The notes: generated by a model from the letters alone, not told the origin. Positions 34,251-42,296 are shown, counted from the first letter of the stretch. The stretch is DNA of 42,571 nucleotides from UBA1240 sp045599185 (GCA_045599185.1 JAZRVO010000001.1:1-42571); one strand, 5' to 3'. A program made the numbers and translations.

Positions 34251-35756
34251 GTGGATTTAAATATTTCTGCCGAACAAAAACAGCTGATGCAGTTTTCGCC
34301 GCAAATGCTGCAATCGCTGAATATTCTTATGCTGCCCCAGATTGATTTAAAAGAACGCATTTACGACGAAATTGAAAAAAACCCGGCACTGGAAATTGCA
34401 AAGGAAAGCCGCACTTTTAATGAAAAAACTGAAAAAATGCCGGAATATTCAAATTATGCCCGTTCAAATGGCGCAGCAGACGCCGGCGACAATTTGTACC
34501 AGTTTCTTGAAAGCCGGCCGAACCTTGAAGAAACCTTGCAGGAACATTTGCTTGGTCAGCTGGCTGAAATTTCCCTGCCGCCTGTTGAAGAACAAATCTG
34601 CCGCCTGCTGATTCAAAACCTTGACCAGCACGGGTATCACCGTATTGCGCCAAAGGAACTTTTGCAAAGTGACCCGGTTACGGCTGGTGCAGACGACCGG
34701 ATTTTGCAGAAAGCCCTGCAAACTGTTCAGGGGTTTGATCCTGCCGGCGTTTGCTGTTCATCGCTAAAGGAAAGTTTGCTGATTCAGGCGCGGGCAAAAG
34801 GTGATGTACCTGATTTTGTAACGGAACTTTTGGAAAGTGACGTTGATTTTTCCGGCAAAACAAGAATAACTGCGGTTTTAAAAGATTTTCCCCATCGCAG
34901 CCAGAAGGAATTTGACGAAGCCCTGAATTTTGTCCGCCAGCTTGACCCTTTTCCTGCGCGCAATTTTGCTGGTGAACAGACCCGGTACGCGGTGCCGGAC
35001 GTTTACATTTACGAAATGGAAAGCGACAGTACGGATATTTTTGAACGGTTCGCGGTGGTCAGTGCCGAAAAAGACCTTCCGCAGCTTCAAATTTCAAGCT
35101 TTTTTAAAGAACTTGCGGACGAACCTGCAAATGTTTCGGCTGATTCTTCAAATTCGGGCAATTCTGGCAGTTCCGGGGCAAAAAGCAAAACCGCCAAAGA
35201 CCCGACCCGGGATTTTGCCATGCAGAAAATAAAGGAAGCCCAGACTTTTATGGACTCCCTTTCCCAGCGTACAAAAACGCTTTTGGCTGTAACAAAAGAA
35301 ATTCTGCTGTTTCAGAAGGCGTTTTTTCTGGGTGTTTCGCCTGTGCCAAAACCAATGCGCCTGCAGGACGTTGCAGAAAAGCTTGGCATTCACCTTACCA
35401 CGGTTTCGCGCGCGGTGGCCGGAAAATACTTGCAGTGCCCTCAGGGTTTTTTTGAATTCAAGTATTTTTTTCAGAATTCGGCACTGGCCGGGGCGGAAAA
35501 TGCCAGAAAAAACGCAATGGCTTACGATGTTTTTGGCAACAGTACGGAAGAAAAAAAGGTTGCGGCTGGTGCTGTAAGTAAAGAAGCCGTAAAACTTTTA
35601 ATGCAGAAACTGCTTAATCAGGCTCAGGCCGAAGGCAAAAAGCTTTCCGATGAAAAAATTGCCGGGCTTCTGGCGGAACAGGGAATGCCGGTTTCTCGCC
35701 GCACGGTTGCAAAATACCGCGCCCAGCTGAACATTGGTTCTTCCTACGACCGTTAA
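34251..35756 (+). CDS. rpoN: RNA polymerase sigma-54 factor
   Basis: The protein has 501 residues. It starts at GTG 34251, six bases after AAGGGGG; an earlier TTG at 34209 has no ribosome site. Region I is the Gln-rich activator-interaction segment (QKQLMQFSPQMLQSLNILML). The core-binding domain (about 85-270) is followed by a Ser/Gly-rich low-complexity spacer (about 290-318). The C-terminal DNA-binding part has an HTH (LQDVAEKLGIHLTTVSRAVAGKY) and the RpoN box SRRTVAKYRAQL at about 482-493. It directs transcription from -24/-12 promoters with enhancer-binding proteins. The order rpoN-hpf-hprK-ptsH matches the classical rpoN neighbourhood of Gram-negative bacteria without ptsN. Confidence 0.95.
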   Translation: MDLNISAEQKQLMQFSPQMLQSLNILMLPQIDLKERIYDEIEKNPALEIAKESRTFNEKTEKMPEYSNYARSNGAADAGDNLYQFLESRPNLEETLQEHLLGQLAEISLPPVEEQICRLLIQNLDQHGYHRIAPKELLQSDPVTAGADDRILQKALQTVQGFDPAGVCCSSLKESLLIQARAKGDVPDFVTELLESDVDFSGKTRITAVLKDFPHRSQKEFDEALNFVRQLDPFPARNFAGEQTRYAVPDVYIYEMESDSTDIFERFAVVSAEKDLPQLQISSFFKELADEPANVSADSSNSGNSGSSGAKSKTAKDPTRDFAMQKIKEAQTFMDSLSQRTKTLLAVTKEILLFQKAFFLGVSPVPKPMRLQDVAEKLGIHLTTVSRAVAGKYLQCPQGFFEFKYFFQNSALAGAENARKNAMAYDVFGNSTEEKKVAAGAVSKEAVKLLMQKLLNQAQAEGKKLSDEKIAGLLAEQGMPVSRRTVAKYRAQLNIGSSYDR

Positions 35757-35808
35757 TTCGCTTTTAACCGGCGTTTTTTTACCGTTTACCACGAAAAGTA
35801 AAAAAAAC

Positions 35809-35836
35809 TTGCAAAATATGCCATACCATTTATAAT
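35809..35836 (+). promoter_or_regulatory. promoter of hpf
   Basis: TTGCAA (35809-35814), 16 bp, and a perfect TATAAT (35831-35836). The leader would be about 46 nt and contains an AAGGAGG ribosome site. Confidence 0.6.
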
Positions 35837-35888
35837 TTTGCTTATCGAACGTGGTGACAAACCGTGTTTTAGTTTTAAGGAGGCTTTT

Positions 35889-36175
35889 ATGAACGTATCG
35901 ATGAGTGCCGTTGGCTTTGATTTTGAAAAAGACCAGCAGGAACTGATTACAAAGAAATTAGACAGAATTAAATATGCAGAAGACTTGATTGTTGACCTTC
36001 TTATCAAGGTGAAGGAAGACAAGAAAATTATTTTTGATGTTACAGCAAACTTCCGCTGGGGTTCTGTAGCCCATGTTTCATCAGAAGATTATGATTTTGC
36101 AGCAGCCCTTAACAAGGTAATGGACGTGCTTGACCAGAAGGTTAAGAAAGAAAAAGACAAGATTCAGGAAAAATA
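35889..36175 (+). CDS. hpf: ribosome hibernation promoting factor, short form
   Basis: The 95-residue protein matches the HPF/RaiA fold: MNVSMSAVGFDFEKDQQELI, then LDRIKYAEDLIVDLLIKVKE and FDVTANFRWGSVAHVSSEDYDFAAALNKVMDVLDQKVKKEKDK. It binds the decoding site of the small ribosomal subunit in resting cells. There is no C-terminal dimerisation domain, so it is the short type. AAGGAGG precedes this ATG by seven bases; a longer frame begins at 35838 in the leader and is not supported. It lies downstream of rpoN with its own promoter. Confidence 0.88.
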
Positions 36176-36268
36176 GTCTTTTGCTTTAAGCTGAAACAGG
36201 GCATTAAACGTGCCCTGTTTTTTTATAGCAGGAACTGTACTTAGCGGTTGATTGTCTGTAATTTTTTC

Positions 36269-36313
36269 AAACCCGATATTCGGTCTGTATAAGCTCAACA
36301 TTCGTCTGGTAAA
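36269..36313 (+). repeat. dispersed repeat ends in tandem, copy F
   Basis: Two successive half-elements, ACCCGATATTCGGTCTG and GCTCAACATTCGTCTGG, match the right-hand end of the repeat family. They lie just upstream of the hprK promoter. Confidence 0.4.
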
Positions 36314-36327
36314 CAAAATGCTTTTTG

Positions 36328-36356
36328 TTGCAAAATATCGATTGAGCGTGTATATT
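36328..36356 (+). promoter_or_regulatory. hprK promoter, near-leaderless
   Basis: TTGCAA (36328-36333), 17 bp, TATATT (36351-36356). The ATG starts eight bases after the -10 and no SD is seen (TTTGAGTT), so the mRNA leader would be about 0-2 nt. Confidence 0.5.
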
Positions 36357-36364
36357 TTTGAGTT

Positions 36365-37354
36365 ATGGGTGGAAAACATTTTTCTGTTCTTGACTTGCTG
36401 GATTTAAATCTGAAAGGCTACGATTCGCTGAACCTGCACTGCATTTGCGGCAGGCGCGGTTTAACCCGGGACTTAACGGTTCCGGACATTAACCGGCCTG
36501 GTCTGGCACTGTCAGGGTTTTACGAATCTTTCGGTGCACAGCGCGTTCAGCTTTTTGGGCGCGGCGAAGTTGCCTATTTGCAGAAACTTATAGACGAAGG
36601 AAATTTGCAGACCATTCGGCATTTTTTTTCTTACGAAATACCCTGCTGCGTGTTTACCCACAATTTGCCGCCGGCAGCCGAATTTATGGCCATTGCCGAA
36701 GAAGCAGGCTGTGCAGTTCTGCTTACCGATTTAACGTCTACGGAATTTTCAAGCCGGCTTTTGCGCGTTTTTTCTAATATTTTTGCCCAGCACAAAACCA
36801 TGCATGGTGTTCTTGTTGAAGTTTACGGTTTGGGCATAATGATTATGGGAGATTCGGGGGTTGGAAAAAGTGAAACTGCCCTTGAACTGATTGAACGCGG
36901 CCACCGTCTGGTTGCAGATGATATAGTAGAAATACGGTGCGTAAACGGTAACACCATTTTGGGACAGGGCGCAAACAAAGTAATCAGCCACCACATGGAA
37001 ATCCGCGGGCTTGGCATCATCAATATTGCCCAGCTTTACGGCATCGGTGCCATCCGCGAACAGAAGGAAGTTCAGCTGGTTGTAAAGCTTGAAGAATGGA
37101 ACGCCAACAAAATGTACGACCGTCTTGGTACGGAACAGCTTTCAATGGATTTGCTGGGCGTAAAAGTACCGCTGCTTGAAATACCGGTTAAGCCGGGGCG
37201 CAACGTACCAATTATTGTAGAAACCGCCGCAATGAATGAACGTTTAAAGTCTATGGGCTATTTTTCTGCAAAAGAGTTTAACCAGAGCATTTTGCGCTGG
37301 ATTGAAACCGACGCAGCACAGGCTGCTTATTACGGAAGTGATGATTCTTATTAA
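36365..37354 (+). CDS. hprK: HPr kinase/phosphorylase
   Basis: This is a 329-residue protein. The N-terminal MurF-like domain covers about 1-135. The catalytic domain has Walker A GDSGVGKSE (162-170), VADDIVEIR, and the family signature EIRGLGIINIAQLYGIGAIRE. HprK phosphorylates HPr on Ser46 using ATP or pyrophosphate and removes that phosphate under phosphate-rich conditions. The substrate gene ptsH follows after 15 bases. With no sugar PTS genes visible, the pair probably serves as a metabolic-state sensor rather than a sugar transport system; that is inference. The ATG lacks a Shine-Dalgarno site. Confidence 0.95.
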   Translation: MGGKHFSVLDLLDLNLKGYDSLNLHCICGRRGLTRDLTVPDINRPGLALSGFYESFGAQRVQLFGRGEVAYLQKLIDEGNLQTIRHFFSYEIPCCVFTHNLPPAAEFMAIAEEAGCAVLLTDLTSTEFSSRLLRVFSNIFAQHKTMHGVLVEVYGLGIMIMGDSGVGKSETALELIERGHRLVADDIVEIRCVNGNTILGQGANKVISHHMEIRGLGIINIAQLYGIGAIREQKEVQLVVKLEEWNANKMYDRLGTEQLSMDLLGVKVPLLEIPVKPGRNVPIIVETAAMNERLKSMGYFSAKEFNQSILRWIETDAAQAAYYGSDDSY

Positions 37355-37369
37355 ATAGAGAGGGGAACT

Positions 37370-37636
37370 ATGGTTGAAAGGATTGTAATTGTAAAAAACA
37401 GGGCAGGCATTCACGCACGCCCTGCCGCATTAATTGCGCAAACTGCAAATAAATTCGCATCTGAAGTGCTGATTGAAAGAGATTCTGCAACAATTAACGC
37501 AAAATCAATTATGGGCGTTATTACAATGGCTGCCGGTTACCAGACCGAACTTACTGTTCGTGCAACCGGCGAAGACGAACAGGCCGCTGTAGATGCAATT
37601 CAGGCTTTGTTTGACAATAAATTTGAAGAGGACTAG
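37370..37636 (+). CDS. ptsH: phosphocarrier protein HPr
   Basis: This 88-residue HPr has both regulatory residues: His15 in GIHARPAA (the PEP/EI phosphorylation site) and Ser46 in NAKSIMGV (the HprK site). The length and C-terminal helix (DEQAAVDAIQALFDNKF) are normal. GAGAGG lies seven bases before its ATG, and it is co-transcribed with hprK. An intrinsic terminator follows. Presence of His15 means that an enzyme I could still phosphorylate it if one is encoded elsewhere. Confidence 0.96.
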   Translation: MVERIVIVKNRAGIHARPAALIAQTANKFASEVLIERDSATINAKSIMGVITMAAGYQTELTVRATGEDEQAAVDAIQALFDNKFEED

Positions 37637-37672
37637 GCTGTTTTAAAATAACAGGCTGAAAAAAAGACGTTT

Positions 37673-37716
37673 AAAGCTGGTTCTAAAACTGTGGTTTTTC
37701 TACCAGCTTTATTTTT
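37673..37716 (+). terminator. intrinsic terminator after ptsH
   Basis: AAAGCTGGT (37673-37681) pairs with ACCAGCTTT (37702-37710), followed by ATTTTT. The rest of 37637-37932 is AT-rich and holds the undefined lexA promoter region. Confidence 0.8.
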
Positions 37717-37932
37717 AGCGGCGCGTTTATTTGCCGCTGTTTTGCATTTGTTCATATTGCGTCATTTTTTTCAGCTTTTATTTTTGAAAAAATAAAAGTT
37801 TGTTTGTTCAAAAGTTTAAAAGCTAAGCTTAAAACCGCAGAAAATTCTAAAAAAACGGCAGTTTTCTGTTTTTTTTCGTATTTAAAAATGAAATTTGTAG
37901 AACTTTTCTTTTTTTCAATTAAGCCCTTTTAT

Positions 37933-38559
37933 ATGAAAGAATTAACCCAATGCCAGCAGAACGTGCTGCGCTACATAAGTGACTACACCAGCAAAAATGT
38001 AATACCGCCAACCATACGCGAGGTTGCCGACCATTTTCAGATTACTGTTAAGGCGGCGCAGGACCACATTACGGCTTTGCGTAAAAAGCAGTATCTTGCC
38101 CCAAGTGACCGGCGTTCGCGTTCACTTAGAATTCTGGTTGACATTGAACCGAAGGAAAACAAAATGCCCGGCCTTATTTCCGTGCCTGTAATTACAAGCT
38201 ACGTGCCGGGCAAGCCTTTTGTCTGCGCGGAAAACACTGACGGCCAGATTTTTGTACCCAGTTCTTTTCTGCAAAACCTGCAAAGCGGCGAAAATTTTGC
38301 CATTGTTGTTCAGGGGCAGAGCATGACGGGCATAGGCATAAACGACGGCGATACGGCAATAATTTCGCCTTGTACCGACGAACTGCTGAAAGACGGCGAC
38401 ATTGTTGCGGTTGTAATTGACGAATCTATTACGCTGAAACGCTTTTTCAGGGAAAGTTCGCGCATTCGCCTTGAATCGGAGAACAGCGATTTTAAGCCGA
38501 TTTACTGTCAGGATTTGCGTCTTGCCGGTAAGCTTTCTACTATTATTCGTATTTTTTAG
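37933..38559 (+). CDS. lexA: LexA-family repressor with Pro-Gly at the usual cleavage site
   Basis: The 208-residue protein starts at ATG 37933; the frame extends upstream to 37804, but the added residues are low-complexity and not LexA-like. Residues 1-65 are the winged HTH (PPTIREVADHF, AAQDHITALRKKQYL). The C-terminal S24 domain keeps Ser130 (VVQGQSMTG) and Lys169 (SITLKRFF). The segment that normally carries the scissile Ala-Gly reads SYVPGKPFVCA, with Pro92-Gly93. LexA represses SOS genes and self-cleaves with RecA, so this substitution deserves attention. The gene lies eight bases before holA. No clear LexA box was recognised in its leader, and no SD precedes the ATG. Confidence 0.85.
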   Translation: MKELTQCQQNVLRYISDYTSKNVIPPTIREVADHFQITVKAAQDHITALRKKQYLAPSDRRSRSLRILVDIEPKENKMPGLISVPVITSYVPGKPFVCAENTDGQIFVPSSFLQNLQSGENFAIVVQGQSMTGIGINDGDTAIISPCTDELLKDGDIVAVVIDESITLKRFFRESSRIRLESENSDFKPIYCQDLRLAGKLSTIIRIF

Positions 38560-38567
38560 GCAGTTTT

Positions 38568-39575
38568 ATGGCACTTTTGTTATATTCGTTTACCGGCCCG
38601 GAATCGGGTGAAAAAGCTGATGCGGTTAATGCGCTGCGCACAAAGCACCAGAAAAAATACGGTGAAATTGAAAATCATGTTTTTTATTCAAGCGAAACGC
38701 CTTTTGCAGACGTAATTTCTCTTTTGCTTAACGGTTCGCTTTTTTCGCCCGGGCGCTTTGTTGTTTTTAACAATGCTGAAGCACTTAAAAAGAAGGAAGA
38801 TGCTGAACTTTTAAGCCAGTGGGCAAAAACCGAAGATGATACGTCCGTTCTGGTTCTGTGTTCTGACGAAAATTCAATTGACAAAAAAATGGAAAATGTT
38901 GTGCCCAAGGAAAACCGCAAGGTTTTCTGGGAAATGTTTCAGGACAAAAAGGAACAGTGGCTGCGTTCTTATTTTGTGCGCGAAGGCTACAAAATTGAAA
39001 GCGATGCAATTGACGCAATTCTGGAACTGGTGGAAAATAATACCGCAGAACTGAAGCGCGAATGCACCCGTTTTTTTGCCTGCTTTGAAAAAGGTCATTT
39101 AGTTACGGTTGACGACGTTGACCAGATTTTGTCCCACAACCGCGAAGAATCGGCTTTTACCCTGTTTGATGCGCTTGCTGCCAGTGCCGCGCCTTCTACC
39201 CGGCTGGAAAACGCGCTGGAAATTTTACAGAAAATTCGCCTTTCCAAGGATTCAAACGCGGTTTCTCTTATTGCCGGCTTAACTTTCTGTTTCAGGCGGC
39301 TTTTGCTGTGGCAAAAATTAAAGGAAAACGGTGCGGTTTCTCAGTTTGATTTGAAAACCAAGGGTTTTTCCAGCAAAAAAGCCCAGGATCAGTACAACCG
39401 GGCAAGCCGCATCTGGAACATTGACGATACCGGCAGGATTTTAGCCCTGCTTGCGTCTGCGGACATTTCCATGCGTTCCGGCGGGCAGGCGCTTGAAGAC
39501 ACGCTTCTGCAGATGCTTCTTTATTCAATTATAAACAAGCGCGGAGAAGATATTAGCGAATACGTGGCCGAATAA
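38568..39575 (+). CDS. holA: DNA polymerase III subunit delta
   Basis: The 335-residue protein has the HolA layout. The N-terminal domain includes LLNGSLFSPGRFVVFNNAEALKK (the conserved region following the divergent P-loop position) and VLVLCSDENSIDKKM. The central part has GYKIESDAIDAILELVENNTAELKRE, and a helical C-terminal collar follows. It opens the sliding clamp ring within the clamp loader. It follows lexA by eight bases with a weak AGG site, so replication and SOS control genes are co-transcribed here. An intrinsic terminator closes the unit. Confidence 0.88.
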   Translation: MALLLYSFTGPESGEKADAVNALRTKHQKKYGEIENHVFYSSETPFADVISLLLNGSLFSPGRFVVFNNAEALKKKEDAELLSQWAKTEDDTSVLVLCSDENSIDKKMENVVPKENRKVFWEMFQDKKEQWLRSYFVREGYKIESDAIDAILELVENNTAELKRECTRFFACFEKGHLVTVDDVDQILSHNREESAFTLFDALAASAAPSTRLENALEILQKIRLSKDSNAVSLIAGLTFCFRRLLLWQKLKENGAVSQFDLKTKGFSSKKAQDQYNRASRIWNIDDTGRILALLASADISMRSGGQALEDTLLQMLLYSIINKRGEDISEYVAE

Positions 39576-39593
39576 AGCCTTTTTTACAGCAGA

Positions 39594-39627
39594 AAACCCC
39601 GGTGTTTTTGCCGGGGTTTGTTTTTTT
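39594..39627 (+). terminator. intrinsic terminator after holA
   Basis: AAACCCCGG (39594-39602) pairs with CCGGGGTTT (39611-39619), followed by GTTTTTTT. Confidence 0.9.
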
Positions 39628-39671
39628 ATGAAGTTAAAGTGAAATTTAAAGCCGAAATACAGAAGATTTTT

Positions 39672-39896
39672 CTACAGGTTCATTGTGTTCAGCAAATCGC
39701 GCAGTTTTGCAAGTTCTTCTGCCGTAAGGGTTACTCCCTTGCCCATTTTCTGGTGGTCTGGCGACCAGCTGCGAATGTCGTATTTTGCCGGCCTGTCGCC
39801 CCACGAAACGCTGCTAAGTTCGGTTTTCCAGCCTGCTTTTGAAGTTGAAAGTTCGCCAAAAGTTTCTACAATCTTGAAAGAAAAATCGTCAGCCAT
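39672..39896 (-). CDS. PC4/YdbC-like ssDNA-binding protein
   Basis: The 74-residue protein matches the bacterial YdbC branch of the PC4 coactivator fold: FSFKIVETFGELSTSKAGWK, LSSVSWGDRPAKYDIRSWSP, and a final helix VTLTAEELAKLRDLLNTM. Such small proteins dimerise and bind single-stranded nucleic acid; the cellular role is not settled. AGGGGC precedes its ATG. It lies 98 bp downstream of the NUDIX gene on the same strand, so both may be one transcript, ending toward the convergent holA terminator. Confidence 0.88.
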   Translation of the reverse strand: MADDFSFKIVETFGELSTSKAGWKTELSSVSWGDRPAKYDIRSWSPDHQKMGKGVTLTAEELAKLRDLLNTMNL

Positions 39897-39994
39897 TGTT
39901 AGCCCCTATTTTGTTTTAAGTGTTGAATTTATAAAAATTATAACACTGGTTTTTACTTTTGGCATATCAAAAATTTTGTACTTTCAGGTTTTTG

Positions 39995-40573
39995 TCAGCG
40001 GCAAAAGTCCGTTCCGTATTTCTGTACGTACATAAACAGTGCCGCACTCATCAGTGCGTGGTGATATTCGCCGTGCCCCATGTTGAAAAAAACATCTTTT
40101 GCTTCTACAAGAAACGCGTTTAAGAATTCGGTTTCGTCCAGGCTCTGCTTGTTTGTAAGGTTCAGGCTGCTGGCTGCAAAAAAATGCGTTTTGTTGGTCA
40201 TAAATGCCGAATTCGGGTTCTGGCTTCCAAGATAAACCAGATTGTCTGTTTTGCAGCCGGTTTCTTCCAAAAGTTCCCGTCTTGCGGCTTCTTCCGGCGT
40301 TTCTCCCTTGTCAATTACGCCGCCGGGAAATTCCGTAGAAATTGCTTTCTGTCCATGCCGCCACTGGCGAACCATCAGGAAATATTTTTTTCCGTCTTTT
40401 TCCAGCATCGGCAGAACCGTAACCCAGTCCGGTGCCTGTAAAAGTATAAAATCGCTCTGTTTGCCGTCAGGTGATGTACACACCGATTTTTCAACGTTAA
40501 AAATTGGTGTTGTATGCACAATTGAACTGCTGTTTTCAGTCCAAATCAGGTCAGAATCCGGGGCTTTGTTCAT
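39995..40573 (-). CDS. NUDIX hydrolase, ADP-ribose pyrophosphatase-like
   Basis: The 192-residue protein has the Nudix box GGVIDKGETPEEAARRELLEETG at 84-106, preceded by the MVRQWRHG strand typical of ADP-sugar pyrophosphatases, and a substrate-specificity region further on (PNSAFMTNKTHFFAA). It would hydrolyse ADP-ribose or a related sugar nucleotide in the cytoplasm. AAGGA lies seven bases before the ATG. It is divergent from the cytidylate-kinase-like gene, and the two promoters share a 110-bp interval. Confidence 0.85.
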   Translation of the reverse strand: MNKAPDSDLIWTENSSSIVHTTPIFNVEKSVCTSPDGKQSDFILLQAPDWVTVLPMLEKDGKKYFLMVRQWRHGQKAISTEFPGGVIDKGETPEEAARRELLEETGCKTDNLVYLGSQNPNSAFMTNKTHFFAASSLNLTNKQSLDETEFLNAFLVEAKDVFFNMGHGEYHHALMSAALFMYVQKYGTDFCR

Positions 40574-40584
40574 TTTATTTCCTT

Positions 40585-40613
40585 TTGACAGATTTTCTTA
40601 ATGGAATTATTCT
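40585..40613 (+). promoter_or_regulatory. promoter of the cytidylate-kinase-like gene
   Basis: TTGACA (40585-40590), 17 bp, TATTCT (40608-40613). The -35 lies inside the leader of the divergent NUDIX gene. AGGAGG at 40675-40680 is the ribosome site for the ATG at 40685. Confidence 0.65.
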
Positions 40614-40684
40614 ATTTTATAAGATTTTATAAAAGATATTTTTTGTAAAAACGTACAATTTTTTTTTGAACGCAGGAGGATTTT

Positions 40685-41506
40685 ATGGCTGTTATTACAA
40701 TTTCCAGACAAGTTGCTGCTTTGGGTGATGAAGTTGCCGCTGCTTTGGCCGAACGCCTTGGCTATAAATTTATTAATCGTAAAATTGTTGAACAAAAACT
40801 GATTGGTTTGGGGTTTTCTGAAGCCAAACTGAAAAAATACGATGAACGCAAGCCCGGTTTTTTTGCTTCGCTTGCAAAAGACCACGACGAATACATGAAT
40901 TATTTACAGACGGCAATGCTTGATGCTGCAAGTGAAGGCGACTGCGTGCTTATAGGCCGCGGTTCGTTTATTATTCTGGAAGAACTGCCGAATCGTTTTG
41001 CCGTTCGTCTGGTTGCTTCAAATCAGGTTCGCCTTGAACGTTTGATGAAGGAATTTGACTGGGACGAAAAACAGGCACAGCAGCGCATTGATGAAAGTGA
41101 TGCAAACCGTTTGGGCTTTCACAAAAGTTTTTTCAACTTGGTAAGCGAAGATCCTGCCTACTACCACATGACAATAAATACTGCTTTTATGGATATCGAT
41201 GCGGCCGTTGATGCCATTTCAACTTCCGTAAAAAAATGCATTACAAGCGAGCAGGAAAAGCTTGGGCAGGAAAAACTTAAGGATTTGATTGAAGCCCAAA
41301 AGCTTGTTAACATTCTTATTTTTGAACACAAACTGCCGGTTAACTTTTTGCATGCGGTTATTAACGGCAATACGGTTACTTTGCAGGGCGTTGCAGATTC
41401 CATTGCGGTTGCAGAACAGGCTGTTACCGTTGCACAGAAAGTGATGAGCGATAAAAAAATCGTATCAAGCATCAGCATCGTTCAGGATTTCAAATCTTAC
41501 CCGTAA
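40685..41506 (+). CDS. cytidylate-kinase-like protein with C-terminal BON domain
   Basis: The protein has 273 residues. The first 185 match the cytidylate kinase-like family (Cmk2/AAA_26-like): ITISRQVAALGDEVAAALAE replaces the usual P-loop with the weak consensus of this family, followed by LGYKFINRKIVEQKL, VLIGRGSFIIL and RIDESDANRLGFHKSFFN. Residues about 200-270 form a BON-like module (NTVTLQGVADSIAVAEQAVT and SISIVQDF), a fold usually found in periplasmic, lipid-binding proteins. There is no signal peptide, so it is cytoplasmic. The combination is unusual; substrate phosphorylation is unproven. A terminator follows. Confidence 0.82.
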   Translation: MAVITISRQVAALGDEVAAALAERLGYKFINRKIVEQKLIGLGFSEAKLKKYDERKPGFFASLAKDHDEYMNYLQTAMLDAASEGDCVLIGRGSFIILEELPNRFAVRLVASNQVRLERLMKEFDWDEKQAQQRIDESDANRLGFHKSFFNLVSEDPAYYHMTINTAFMDIDAAVDAISTSVKKCITSEQEKLGQEKLKDLIEAQKLVNILIFEHKLPVNFLHAVINGNTVTLQGVADSIAVAEQAVTVAQKVMSDKKIVSSISIVQDFKSYP

Positions 41507-41525
41507 TTTTCAACTGAAAATTTAT

Positions 41526-41561
41526 GCGCCGTAAAAAAACGCGTTTTTCGGCGCTTTTTTT
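41526..41561 (+). terminator. intrinsic terminator after the kinase-like gene
   Basis: GCGCCG (41526-41531) pairs with CGGCGC (41549-41554), followed by seven T residues. Confidence 0.9.
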
Positions 41562-41641
41562 GTAAATAATTGAATTTTTGAGGTTATTTACAGACGTTAT
41601 AGTAAAAAGTTTACTCTTTTCGATTTTATTATAGCAGTTAC

Positions 41642-41670
41642 TTGACAGCAGGGGCTTTAATTAGCATAGT
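41642..41670 (+). promoter_or_regulatory. leaderless promoter of the phosphatidyltransferase gene
   Basis: TTGACA (41642-41647), 17 bp, CATAGT (41665-41670), then TTGTTTT and the ATG at 41678. The TTG inside the -35 box opens the frame and could be mistaken for the start codon. Confidence 0.65.
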
Positions 41671-41677
41671 TTGTTTT

Positions 41678-42268
41678 ATGAGTTTAGCAAATAAGTTTAC
41701 GTTTTCCAGGGTGCTTTGTGCACCTTTGTTTTTTGTTTTGTATTTTTCACCAGAATGGTTTGGTTTAAATCCTTTGGTTTCGGTTTGCATTATGCTGCCG
41801 CTTTTGGCTTACGCTGAATTTAGCGACTTCCTGGACGGTTTTTATGCCCGCAAAATGAAAGAAGTAAGTGATTTTGGCAAAATTTTTGACCCCTTTGGCG
41901 ATGTTCTTTTGCACATTACAACTTTTTTCTGTTTTGCGCTGTCCGGCTACATGCCAAAAATCATTTTGATTTTAATTTTCTACCGCGAATTCACAATGCT
42001 TTTTCTGCGCCTTATGGCTACACGAGAAGGCGTTGCAATTGCGGCTCGCAAGGGCGGCAAATTGAAGACGGTTCTGTACATTGTTGCCGGTTTCTTTTCC
42101 CTTTTTATTGAATGTGCATCACGCTGCGGCTTTGTTTTTACGGAAATCTTAACTGCCGTTTTCCAGATTGTTTCCATTGTTCTGTATGTCATCGCCCTGA
42201 TTGCTGCGTATGTTTCATTTGCAGACTATCTGGTTCACTTTAAAGATTTGTTCAAGAAACAGGTTTAA
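41678..42268 (+). CDS. CDP-alcohol phosphatidyltransferase family protein
   Basis: This 196-residue membrane protein has the complete catalytic motif D-x2-D-G-x2-A-R-x8-G-x3-D-x3-D: Asp50, Asp53, Gly54, Ala57, Arg58, Gly67, Asp71, Asp75. Five or six hydrophobic helices surround it. It would join a CDP-diacylglycerol head group to an alcohol acceptor; the start NKFTFSRVLCAPLFFVLYFS is like PgsA (phosphatidylglycerophosphate synthase), the most likely identity, but other acceptors cannot be excluded. The start was moved from 41642 to the ATG at 41678 because the longer frame opens inside the promoter. There is no Shine-Dalgarno site. Confidence 0.85.
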   Translation: MSLANKFTFSRVLCAPLFFVLYFSPEWFGLNPLVSVCIMLPLLAYAEFSDFLDGFYARKMKEVSDFGKIFDPFGDVLLHITTFFCFALSGYMPKIILILIFYREFTMLFLRLMATREGVAIAARKGGKLKTVLYIVAGFFSLFIECASRCGFVFTEILTAVFQIVSIVLYVIALIAAYVSFADYLVHFKDLFKKQV

Positions 42269-42296
42269 AAAATATACAGAATTTATAAAAATCCAC

